Assembly: GCA_913056375.1 (NCBI GenBank)
Contig: CAJXNF010000144.1
Location: 1 to 7,170 of the forward strand
Direction: 5' to 3'
Source: an uncultured Pseudomonadota bacterium
Lineage (GTDB): Bacteria; SAR324; NAC60-12
Length of the DNA: 7,170 nucleotides
The stretch's first letter is position 1. Every line of letters starts with the position of its first letter. This document shows, in pieces, positions 1-6,389 of the stretch. The position numbers and the translations under genes are program-made. The notes under the pieces are model-generated. The model saw nothing but the letters and a program-made list of their open reading frames with translations, made no database searches and was not told the origin of the DNA.

Positions 1-1
1 T

Positions 2-193
2 GCGGCGCGGGCTTTGAAAGCGGGGAAGGTGACGGTGAACAGCTATGGGGAAGGGGATATCTCTACCCCATTTGGTGGTTATAAACAGTCTGGCTTTGGT
101 GGTCGTGATAATGGTCTGGCCGCTCATGACCAGTTTACAGAGACAAAAACAATCTGGCTTGATTTGGCGGACACCGCACCGGATCAGATCTGA
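2..193 (+). CDS. Aldehyde dehydrogenase, PuuC-like, C-terminal fragment (5' end outside window)
   Basis: Reading from base 2, the frame gives 63 residues and ends at TGA 191-193. The peptide contains the hallmark C-terminal block of the NAD(P)-dependent aldehyde dehydrogenase superfamily: an Asn-Ser-Tyr-x-Glu-Gly-Asp stretch followed by PFGGYKQSGFGGRD and a Phe-Thr-Glu-x-Lys-Thr-Ile-Trp end. This resembles gamma-glutamyl-gamma-aminobutyraldehyde dehydrogenase (PuuC) and related aminoaldehyde dehydrogenases, which oxidise aldehydes to acids in putrescine breakdown. The catalytic Cys and Glu lie outside the window, so the exact substrate cannot be decided. The stop overlaps the next ATG by one base (TGATG), which suggests translational coupling with the following gene, whose start looks like a PuuB-type amine oxidoreductase. 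A puuC-puuB pairing would make sense. GC here is higher than in most of the window (about 60% in the first 60 bases). Confidence 0.9.
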   Translation, partial: AARALKAGKVTVNSYGEGDISTPFGGYKQSGFGGRDNGLAAHDQFTETKTIWLDLADTAPDQI

Positions 194-1044
194 TGGTTCT
201 GTCCCGCACGGTTGCCAGGCTTCCTGTTGATCCCGGTCCTGCGGCATGGGATGACCTTCTTGGTTCCTGCTCTCACTATCCGCAGGCTGACGGAAGGATC
301 ACTGCGGACTGGCTGGTAATCGGGGGTGGTTTTGCTGGATTATCCGGGATTTTTGGTCTCATTACCCTCATGGCAACGATTGGCTTGTTCATCCTTTGGC
401 GATTCGTTCCTGAACCAGAAAATCCATCCAGAACCCCAAACACACCAACCCTAGAAATGATCAAATCCGTATTGGTCTTGCCTTCTATTCGAACAATTGA
501 TTTTGGGGCATTTGTTTGTAGCACAGGACTTTCAGCCGTTTTTTTCATGATTCCAATCCAACTTGCAGAGCAGGGTTGGATAAGCTCTGAGCTATGGCAA
601 ATTTATCTTCCGATGCTGTTGAGTGGGGGCTTGATCATGGTTGGAGCAGCGATTGTAGCAGAGACTAAAAATCGCTTTCGTGAAGTGATGTTTCTGGGAG
701 TTGGTTTTTTGGTAGCCTCCGTTTTCTGTTTAGCTTTTTTTCATGAGTTTCAGGACAATTTCTTTCTGATTGCAGGGCTCTTCCTGTTCTTCATGGGCTT
801 TAATGTTTTTGAGCCACTCTTCCCTTCCCTCGTTACGCGGCTGACGAACCCAACAACCAAAGGCACTGCTAGTGGTGTTTACAATTTTTGTCAGTTTGTA
901 GGTCATTTTGCAGGAGCAGCAATTGCTGGAATTTTCTACTCTACTAACCTGTTTTTTCTGCTGGGTTTGCTCCTGATGATAAATCTAAGTTTTCTCTTTC
1001 TGCTCTACAAAGACTTCCAGAATCCCGCACCCCGTCAGAAGTAA
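193..1044 (+). CDS. Chimeric ORF: N-terminus of a PuuB-like FAD oxidoreductase joined in frame to the C-terminal half of a YajR-like MFS transporter
   Basis: The ORF encodes 283 residues. Residues 1-50 look like the start of an FAD-dependent amine oxidoreductase (gamma-glutamylputrescine oxidoreductase type). They have a Pro/Trp-rich lead and then ADWLVIGGGFAGL, whose G44-x-G46-x-x-G49 is a dinucleotide-binding Rossmann motif; the rest of that enzyme is missing. From about residue 52 the sequence is membrane protein: one helix (about 52-72) ending in a VPEP motif, a loop, and six hydrophobic segments. The blocks GFNVFEPLFPSLVTR and KGTASGVYNFCQFVG match the C-terminal half (TM6-TM12) of YajR-type major facilitator drug/proton antiporters. 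The cytoplasmic YAM domain found in E. coli YajR is absent. The first five helices, with the usual MFS substrate and proton motifs, are also absent, so transport activity is doubtful. The start is fixed by the one-base overlap with the upstream stop. GC drops from about 57% to about 45% at the switch. It is either a real fusion by deletion, or an assembly artefact. Confidence 0.8.
   Translation: MVLSRTVARLPVDPGPAAWDDLLGSCSHYPQADGRITADWLVIGGGFAGLSGIFGLITLMATIGLFILWRFVPEPENPSRTPNTPTLEMIKSVLVLPSIRTIDFGAFVCSTGLSAVFFMIPIQLAEQGWISSELWQIYLPMLLSGGLIMVGAAIVAETKNRFREVMFLGVGFLVASVFCLAFFHEFQDNFFLIAGLFLFFMGFNVFEPLFPSLVTRLTNPTTKGTASGVYNFCQFVGHFAGAAIAGIFYSTNLFFLLGLLLMINLSFLFLLYKDFQNPAPRQK
337..351 (+). other. 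Breakpoint between the oxidoreductase-like and MFS-like parts
   Basis: The codons for Gly49-Leu50-Ser51-Gly52-Ile53 lie here. A GL(S) sequence is expected after GGGFA in the oxidoreductase, and an (L)SGIF sequence is expected at the start of MFS TM6, so the two parents probably share a few bases at the join. The exact parental bases cannot be seen from one sequence. Family identity and base composition both change here. Confidence 0.6.
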
Positions 1045-1114
1045 ACTGCGATAAACCTATCTGATTCAGAAAGATTTTGTCTAGGGTAACTGGAAGAATT
1101 CAGGGATCTTGTGG

Positions 1115-1135
1115 GTTCTCAAAAAAATTGAGAGC
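1115..1135. other. Short hairpin between convergent genes
   Basis: TCTCAA (1117-1122) pairs with TTGAGA (1128-1133) around an AAAAA loop. A T-G wobble and a G-C pair extend the stem to 8 bp. It sits in the 159-base gap between two converging ORFs, where a bidirectional terminator would be expected. There is no T-tract after it on either strand, so the assignment as terminator is weak. I see nothing else in the gap 1045-1203. Confidence 0.25.
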
Positions 1136-1203
1136 GTGACCTACTGAAGTCTGGCCTCAGCAAACCAAGTTCTCTATTTTTCAGAGTAATGAAGCGGGGT
1201 AAT

Positions 1204-1839
1204 TTAGGCGTTGGTAGGTTGTGGATTCGTCGAAGAAGGCTCCACTGAATCTTGGGGAGGCATTGTGGATGTTGCAGCTACCGTTGCGATTGCGTCGGGA
1301 TTACCCTCAGGAGTTGGTGGCTGGGTTTGTTGTGAAGTTACAGGAGCGCTACTGGGTGCCGAAGGCTGCACTGCGCCCTTGTTGCCATAGGTCTGCACTT
1401 TGCGACTTGGATCAATCAATTCAACGAATTGTGGTTGTCTCAACAATTCAAAAAGCTTCAAACTCGCCTGCCCATCCGTTAGTTTGTCTTCAATTCTATC
1501 GATCAACTCCTCAGCATTTTTGACGTTCAATGATTTGACTTCAGGAATCCTCAGCAGCAGAGCTTTCTCGTGATCATTCATTTGAGCAACCTGCTTCTCA
1601 AGCCCTTGAATAAAACCCTGAATCGCAGGCTCAGGTAAGTTGTCCTGCCGAGCATTCAAATTTTCCAACCGAGAAACAATCTTCAAATAAGCGGACATAT
1701 CCTGTAGCTGGGCCGATTTTGGAGTCCCCCCCAAAGCATTCATTGCACCCGTCTTTGGGACAGCAACACTTTCTACTTTTGAATTCTTGGAAGCTTTCTG
1801 CTCTCCATTTCCGCTAACGACCGACTGTTTGACTTGCAT
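1204..1839 (-). CDS. Hypothetical protein, helical core with Pro/Ser/Thr/Gln-rich tail
   Basis: The 211-residue product is not a family I recognise. Residues 1-45 are polar and probably flexible. About 46-147 are predicted helical by composition (heptad-like Leu/Ile in stretches such as YLKIVSRLENL and AEELIDRIEDKL). From about 148 to the end the protein is low-complexity and rich in Pro, Ser, Thr, Gln and Ala, so it is probably disordered. There is no signal peptide or membrane segment; it should be cytoplasmic. The start is well bounded: an in-frame TGA lies only two codons upstream of the ATG, so no longer start exists. The upstream bases (TTGAGTTGAG) give only a weak ribosome binding site. 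It is divergent from the 917-residue gene and shares a 239-base upstream region with it, so co-regulation is possible. Plus-strand frames across this region are shorter and look like shadows. Codon statistics or homologues would be needed to be sure it is expressed. Confidence 0.65.
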   Translation of the reverse strand: MQVKQSVVSGNGEQKASKNSKVESVAVPKTGAMNALGGTPKSAQLQDMSAYLKIVSRLENLNARQDNLPEPAIQGFIQGLEKQVAQMNDHEKALLLRIPEVKSLNVKNAEELIDRIEDKLTDGQASLKLFELLRQPQFVELIDPSRKVQTYGNKGAVQPSAPSSAPVTSQQTQPPTPEGNPDAIATVAATSTMPPQDSVEPSSTNPQPTNA

Positions 1840-1885
1840 CTCAACTCAATGCCAAATGTTGAAAACGAATACTCTATTTTTCACT

Positions 1886-1924
1886 TTGAGATTCAAATCC
1901 TGCGCCAGTAGTCAGGAATCTCAA
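1886..1924. repeat. 9-bp perfect inverted repeat in the divergent intergenic region (candidate operator or RNA hairpin)
   Basis: TTGAGATTC at 1886-1894 is the exact reverse complement of GAATCTCAA at 1916-1924, with a 21-base spacer. Inside, CTG (1900-1902) can pair with CAG (1913-1915), giving a bulged hairpin with a 10-base loop. It lies 46 bases from the minus-strand start and about 155 bases from the plus-strand start, the position of an operator shared by divergent genes. No convincing -35/-10 pair was found in the 239-base gap (1840-2078) for either gene. Function is inferred only. Confidence 0.4.
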
Positions 1925-2078
1925 GGGCTTAAATGGTATAGAACGTGTTCGATTCGTTGCTCACCATTAATTCAAAAGCTCTTGGCTCTTTTCCAGTACC
2001 TATGTTACCTTCAGAGAAATTTTCTGCTCTGGCCGGTGTTTCTCCGGTTTCTGTACCGCCTCTATCAATTCTTACGAC

Positions 2079-4832
2079 ATGACCACAGAAGAAAGCACTC
2101 AGGAAAATCAGGATCAAGATCCACAAGAACTCCTGCACCAAATGGAAGAAACTGCCTGGCGTCAGGGACAGCCGGGACTCGAATTTTTCTTCACATATCT
2201 GATGGTTGAGATCAAATTTCCCAACAACAATGATGATTCAACTTGGGAATTGAACACTCGAGGTCTGGACATTGATGCACTCCGAAAAGCTATCCAGAGA
2301 GAACAGGATATGATGCAGCAGGTCCTGCAAAATGATTCTTTCCCTTGGGTGAAGTTTGGAATGGAGACCAAACTTGTCAACGCTGCTGAAGTTCAGGAGT
2401 ACCCCTACAATTTTGCAGATCTGATTTTTGTGAGCTTGTCACTCCCTGCTTGGGTGATGCCACCGCAACGACCGAAACTCCTGGCCAAACTCAGAAATAT
2501 CCTTGTGCTCTATCGAAACAACAACCCAGATGCGATTATTGTTACGATAACGAAGCACGCGCCTTTTCGACTCAAAGATCGACTCTCCTACCAATGGGGA
2601 GAGCTTAGTCGTGAACTGGGAGGAATTGGAAACAAGGGTGCCATCACTCGTCTCGTTGCCCAGCAACTAGCTTCCACAAGTGTTCTGCAATCTTATCTTG
2701 ATGGAGAGCACACTACACAAAAGATAAAGAACCAGACGCGGTTAGAAGACCTTCAGAACCATTTGGAGTCCTTGCAATACGGTCAAACCAGCATGAGATT
2801 GATCGTCTGCATCGAAAACCAGCTACATGATACCTACGCTAAGCGCGTGAATGCAGTACTGAGGAATAATAAATTCAGTAAATTCATGGTGATCAAAGAG
2901 TCTGCATTGAAGCCGGAGGTATTGCGGAAATGCGACTTCATGATCCTGCTTGGCTTTGAAGCCTCCGAAGAGCTCAAGAAAACCAAGGAATACCAGCAGC
3001 GCCAAAAACGAATCTACGAAGTGGATCTTGATCATCCGAAGGGATTACCAGACGTTCCGGTTCGTTATGAAAACATGACCAACAAGCTGGAAAAGCGCTA
3101 CCTAGAACTAAGAGAGAACCTCAAGGAAGAGCGCTACAGTGAATACTTCCAGTTGATTTTCCAAAAGTATGAGTCTTATCAGGATATTGCTGCAAATCAG
3201 TATGAGATTGATCAGGAGCTAACCAAAATACAAGCTTTTGGCCGCAAACTCGCCAAGGGCTACTTCAATCTTATTGAGTCAATCCTTCTGCTGGGCACAA
3301 GACGGGCTCATGTGGTTACCCGCTTCGGCGGCATCATGCTACAAATGACCCGCTACCTTGTTGTGGACGACTTCTCGCCAGATATCATTGACCATCTGGC
3401 AAAAAAAGGCTTCCCACGTCATCAGCTGACCTACATGAATTCTCTCGATTTTCTTCAGGTATTCCTGAAGCACAAATTAGAGAATCCCAAGTTGGCCAAC
3501 GCCCCTACGGAAGCGGCTTACATGCACTTTCTTCAAAACGCCCAATTCTTCAGAAAGTTTGAGGTCGTCTTCATCAACGGATGGAATCTAGAGGAAAGTG
3601 GAGATTTGGTGATCAAACTCCGCACTTGTGCTGTGGCAGATGACGAGAATCACAATCCTACTCCAACGGTCAGTTCCGAAAACTTACACACCCTTCTCTC
3701 TACCCCAAAAGAGAAGCTGCTCAGAATGATTCTGCCGGATAAAGAAGGTAAGGAAACGGATAAAGATCGGGAGAAGGAAGAGAATGTTATAAATACTCTA
3801 AATGGCACACTAGCGCTCACAGAGTTGACACCTTTAGCAAAAATGATGGCCAAAAAGAAAAGCCACTCGTTTAAAGTTAAGTCTCTGAATGACCAAGAAA
3901 GCAAGCTCCTCGAGGAAATGAGGTCAGATGAAACTTTTGAAGGTGAAAAAGCACTCGCAGAGAACAACTATGGTCAGGAGTTGTCAGGGGCCATCACGGC
4001 GAAGAGTGTGCCTTCTTCCAGACTACAGAAAACAGATCAAACTCAGGATGAAGAGGAGGTTGTCCGAAAACTAAACCCAGAAGAGGAGCTCTTTGGTTCG
4101 ATTATTCAGTACCGACTCAATTCTCTGAAAATTCATAGCTTTGCTTGTGGAATCCGTTGGTTGGCAATGCTGGAGAACAGGAAGGTTATTTCTTTCCTGA
4201 AGACTCAGCCCAAAGCACAGGATATGTCCTTGGAAGAATTACTCGAATTCGGCCGAGTGTGCATTGTAAGTGAAGACAAACCTGTTGAAGAAGCTGGTAT
4301 CCGAGCTGCGCTCAGTGTTGGAGATTTTCCAGAGCGGCTGGTTTACATGCGAACTCTTCTTGGCAAAAGAGAATTCGAGGCAGAAAATTTCCTACTCTAC
4401 ATCGTGGATTGTGAGTGCTACTTATTTGAAGACATCATGCGCTTCTTATATGCAAAAAATCTTTCCTTAGCGGCTCCAATTCCAGTCTTGCTGTTGATGT
4501 CGGAAAACTTCCAAAAACAGATACAGAAAGGGGAAGACACCCTATTGGCTCACATGGCAGGTATCGAACCCAGAGAGGAGCAGGTCAACCCAAAGGGCTT
4601 CCCAATCTCTAATCGTATTGATTCCTTGGAAGATGAGCAGAAAGTTAAGCACATCATCCGCGGAGTGCTTGGCCTACCCCTTGGATTCTACGAAAAATTT
4701 GAACAGAAAAAATTCGGAGGCAGTAGTACTGCAGAAGGTGGCACTGTAAGCGCGCCCACCTCCAAAGAAGTCTCCGAAGAAGCCATCCAAGAAGAAATGA
4801 AAGACATGGACTGGTCCAAATTCCCACTTTAA
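2079..4832 (+). CDS. Large uncharacterised cytoplasmic protein with several degenerate receiver-like (REC) modules
   Basis: The 917-residue product has no signal peptide or membrane segment, and I do not recognise its family. By eye it carries repeated alpha/beta units with the beta3 pattern of response-regulator receivers. Module A (about 40-200) has DLIFVSLSLP at 114-123, with Ser119 where the phospho-Asp would be. Module B (about 239-322) has E246/N247 and DFMILLG from 286, with no acceptor, and is the least certain. Module C (about 425-535) has VVDD at 428-431, then VVFING with Asn500 at the acceptor site and a matching G508, plus a ~25-residue insertion. Module D (about 727-860) has E732/D733, D777, S808 and possibly K839, spaced as in CheY. 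Residues 325-425 are helical, 553-660 are a charged linker, and 880-917 are an acidic tail. An in-frame stop at 1968 and no ATG, GTG or TTG before 2079 fix the start; there is no visible Shine-Dalgarno. The REC reading is an inference from motif spacing. Confidence 0.85.
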   Translation: MTTEESTQENQDQDPQELLHQMEETAWRQGQPGLEFFFTYLMVEIKFPNNNDDSTWELNTRGLDIDALRKAIQREQDMMQQVLQNDSFPWVKFGMETKLVNAAEVQEYPYNFADLIFVSLSLPAWVMPPQRPKLLAKLRNILVLYRNNNPDAIIVTITKHAPFRLKDRLSYQWGELSRELGGIGNKGAITRLVAQQLASTSVLQSYLDGEHTTQKIKNQTRLEDLQNHLESLQYGQTSMRLIVCIENQLHDTYAKRVNAVLRNNKFSKFMVIKESALKPEVLRKCDFMILLGFEASEELKKTKEYQQRQKRIYEVDLDHPKGLPDVPVRYENMTNKLEKRYLELRENLKEERYSEYFQLIFQKYESYQDIAANQYEIDQELTKIQAFGRKLAKGYFNLIESILLLGTRRAHVVTRFGGIMLQMTRYLVVDDFSPDIIDHLAKKGFPRHQLTYMNSLDFLQVFLKHKLENPKLANAPTEAAYMHFLQNAQFFRKFEVVFINGWNLEESGDLVIKLRTCAVADDENHNPTPTVSSENLHTLLSTPKEKLLRMILPDKEGKETDKDREKEENVINTLNGTLALTELTPLAKMMAKKKSHSFKVKSLNDQESKLLEEMRSDETFEGEKALAENNYGQELSGAITAKSVPSSRLQKTDQTQDEEEVVRKLNPEEELFGSIIQYRLNSLKIHSFACGIRWLAMLENRKVISFLKTQPKAQDMSLEELLEFGRVCIVSEDKPVEEAGIRAALSVGDFPERLVYMRTLLGKREFEAENFLLYIVDCECYLFEDIMRFLYAKNLSLAAPIPVLLLMSENFQKQIQKGEDTLLAHMAGIEPREEQVNPKGFPISNRIDSLEDEQKVKHIIRGVLGLPLGFYEKFEQKKFGGSSTAEGGTVSAPTSKEVSEEAIQEEMKDMDWSKFPL

Positions 4833-4837
4833 AAATC

Positions 4838-4868
4838 TGCCGGATTTACCAGTAAAACCGGCATTTTT
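4838..4868 (+). terminator. Intrinsic terminator after the 917-residue gene
   Basis: TGCCGG (4838-4843) pairs with CCGGCA (4858-4863). After an A-A mismatch, TTTA (4845-4848) pairs with TAAA (4853-4856) around a CCAG tetraloop. Five T residues follow (4864-4868). An A-tract before the stem could also make it work on the other strand. It begins 5 bases after the upstream stop codon, and its T-tract ends one base before the trkH ATG. Confidence 0.85.
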
Positions 4869-4869
4869 C

Positions 4870-6336
4870 ATGAAGTTCAGTCCGACCCTCCAGAGCATCG
4901 GCGCCCTGCAACTCCTGCTGGCCGCCGTACTCTTGATTCCTCTGTTAATATCTCTGATTTACGGCGAAAGTGATACACCAGCGATCCTAGCTGCAATTGG
5001 CATTGCGGTTTTGATCGGTGGTCCTCTTTGGTGGTTTAATCGCCAATCACGCAATTTACAATTCCGAGACACGGTGCTGATTGTCACCCTTGGTTGGTTC
5101 AGCATTTGTCTAGTTGGTTGTCTCCCCTTCGTTCTTCACGGAAGTATTCCCAGTCTGACGGATGCCTTTTTTGAGGTCATGTCAGGACTGACAACCTCCG
5201 GATCCACAATTCTCGATGACATCGAAGCTCTCCCACATGGGTTGCTGTTCTGGCGCTCCATGACTCATTTTCTGGGAGGGATGGGAATGATTGGCCTGTA
5301 TTTGTTGATTTTCTCTTACGTGGGAAGTGGAAACCTTCAGATGTACCGCATTGAGTCCGCCCCTGGTCAAGGGGGAACTGGTGATAAAATGCTTCCGAAC
5401 GTGCGGTTAACGATGAAGTGGCTTTGGGGAATTTATCTACTTTTGAATGGAGTCTGTGCGATTTTGCTCTGGTTCGGTGGGCTCTCTTGGTTTGATGCCG
5501 TCTGCCACGCCTTTAGTGCCGTCGCTACAGGAGGCTATTCAACATTGAATGCCAGCGCAGGTGGGTTTGGAAGTGCTTACGTTGAATGGATTTTGTGCCT
5601 CTTCATGTTTTTGGGAGGAATGAATTTTGTCCTTCACTACCAAGCTCTTAAAGGGAATTGGCAGTCTTTAGCCAAAAGCACTGAACTCAAGGCGTATCTG
5701 ATGATTTGCTTTGTCCTTGGGGTTGGGGTGTCCGGTCTACTTTGGCTGAACGGAACAAACTCTAATCTGCTGGACGCCTTGCGCTATGGCTTCTTTCAGG
5801 TGCTCTCCCTACTCACAACCACAGGCTATTCCACAACAGACTATGAACTGTGGCCACAGGCGGCACAGATGTTATTGTTTTTCTGCCTGTTCATTGGAGC
5901 TTGCTCCGGATCAACAACGAGCGGGATTCGCATCGTCCATCTTGTGCTGTTGATTCGATTCTTGGAGCGCTTGCTTCATCGGATGGCCCGACCACACGCG
6001 GTTCAATCAATCTTGATTGATGGCAAACCGGTTGAAATGTCCGTGGTAAATGGCGTGCTTGGCTTCATCGTTCTGCAGATGCATGCCGTTGTCATCGGAG
6101 GGGTTTTTCTGAGTATTCTTTCACCAGAGATGGATTGGTGGTCTGGTCTCAATATGATGATGGCTTCGCTCTGGAACATCGGACCAGCTTTTGGAGATGT
6201 CGGGCCGACTGAAAACTACGCTCATGTCTCAGACGCTGGAACTTGGTTTCTTTCCCTGATGATGTTGGCAGGACGACTGGATATCATCACGGTCTTAATC
6301 CTCTTCTCACCTGCTTTTTGGAAAAGTCATCGTTGA
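4870..6336 (+). CDS. trkH: Trk-type potassium uptake membrane subunit TrkH
   Basis: The 488-residue length and hydrophobic profile fit TrkH, the inner-membrane pore subunit that takes up K+ together with the NAD/ATP-binding ring protein TrkA. All four P-loop filter sequences with their glycines are visible: LTTSGST (107-113), VATGGYST (218-225), TTTGYSTTDY (316-325) and NIGPAFGDVGP (436-446). The N-terminus, MKFSPTLQSIGALQLLLAA, is a normal TrkH first helix, which supports this ATG. The start lacks a Shine-Dalgarno: the bases just before it are the T-tract of the preceding terminator. Expression must therefore come from a leaderless transcript, readthrough, or an as yet unseen promoter. The gene follows the 917-residue ORF by 37 bases, and no trkA is present in the window, so the partner must be encoded elsewhere. 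The third filter and surroundings match TrkH better than KtrB by length, but the two families are close. Confidence 0.95.
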   Translation: MKFSPTLQSIGALQLLLAAVLLIPLLISLIYGESDTPAILAAIGIAVLIGGPLWWFNRQSRNLQFRDTVLIVTLGWFSICLVGCLPFVLHGSIPSLTDAFFEVMSGLTTSGSTILDDIEALPHGLLFWRSMTHFLGGMGMIGLYLLIFSYVGSGNLQMYRIESAPGQGGTGDKMLPNVRLTMKWLWGIYLLLNGVCAILLWFGGLSWFDAVCHAFSAVATGGYSTLNASAGGFGSAYVEWILCLFMFLGGMNFVLHYQALKGNWQSLAKSTELKAYLMICFVLGVGVSGLLWLNGTNSNLLDALRYGFFQVLSLLTTTGYSTTDYELWPQAAQMLLFFCLFIGACSGSTTSGIRIVHLVLLIRFLERLLHRMARPHAVQSILIDGKPVEMSVVNGVLGFIVLQMHAVVIGGVFLSILSPEMDWWSGLNMMMASLWNIGPAFGDVGPTENYAHVSDAGTWFLSLMMLAGRLDIITVLILFSPAFWKSHR

Positions 6337-6351
6337 TTCCGTTCACCCTAC

Positions 6352-6380
6352 TGGACATTTATTAGGGCTTTCTGCATATT
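6352..6380 (+). promoter_or_regulatory. Putative sigma70-type promoter of tRNA-Sec
   Basis: TGGACA (6352-6357, 5 of 6 with TTGACA), a 17-base spacer, and CATATT (6375-6380, 4 of 6 with TATAAT) precede the tRNA. The expected transcription start, about 6386-6388, would be 2-4 bases before the mature 5' end at 6390. The discriminator is GC-containing (GCCG), as is common in stable-RNA promoters. This is inferred from consensus only. Confidence 0.5.
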
Positions 6381-6389
6381 GCCGTTCAC

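Noticed and set aside
191..193. TGA at the end of the aldehyde dehydrogenase as a selenocysteine codon, given the tRNA-Sec in the window
   Set aside because: The protein ends at the usual position for its family, and the TGA overlaps the next start codon; no Sec residue is known at this place.
1221..1523. Plus-strand 100-residue ORF opposite the 211-residue gene
   Set aside because: It is shorter, has no recognisable domain, and lies wholly inside the longer minus-strand frame.
1929..2141. Minus-strand 70-residue ORF with a hydrophobic start (possible small membrane protein)
   Set aside because: It overlaps the 5' end of the 917-residue gene in antisense, has no ribosome binding site that I can see, and its hydrophobic run is the shadow of the Asp/Gln/Glu-rich N-terminus on the other strand.
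1787..2209. Plus-strand 140-residue ORF across the divergent region
   Set aside because: It overlaps both neighbouring genes in another frame and its Cys/Leu/Arg/Ser-rich composition is typical of a spurious frame.
3650..3967. Minus-strand 105-residue Ser/Phe-rich ORF
   Set aside because: It is the antisense shadow of the charged linker (Lys/Glu codons read backwards as Phe/Leu/Ser).
2079..4832. The 917-residue protein as TrkA, the partner of the adjacent TrkH
   Set aside because: It has none of the RCK Rossmann GxGxxG...D/E motifs of TrkA, and its length (917) is about twice that of TrkA (~450).
6347..6367. CCCTA...TAGGG inverted repeat after trkH as a terminator
   Set aside because: It has only 5 bp, a long loop and no real T-tract, and it overlaps the better-supported tRNA promoter.
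6339..6389. Direct repeat CCGTTCAC at 6339-6346 and 6382-6389 flanking the start of tRNA-Sec, as an attachment site
   Set aside because: It is only 8 bases, both copies lie on the 5' side of the tRNA, and there is no integrase or other mobile gene nearby; chance is a sufficient explanation.
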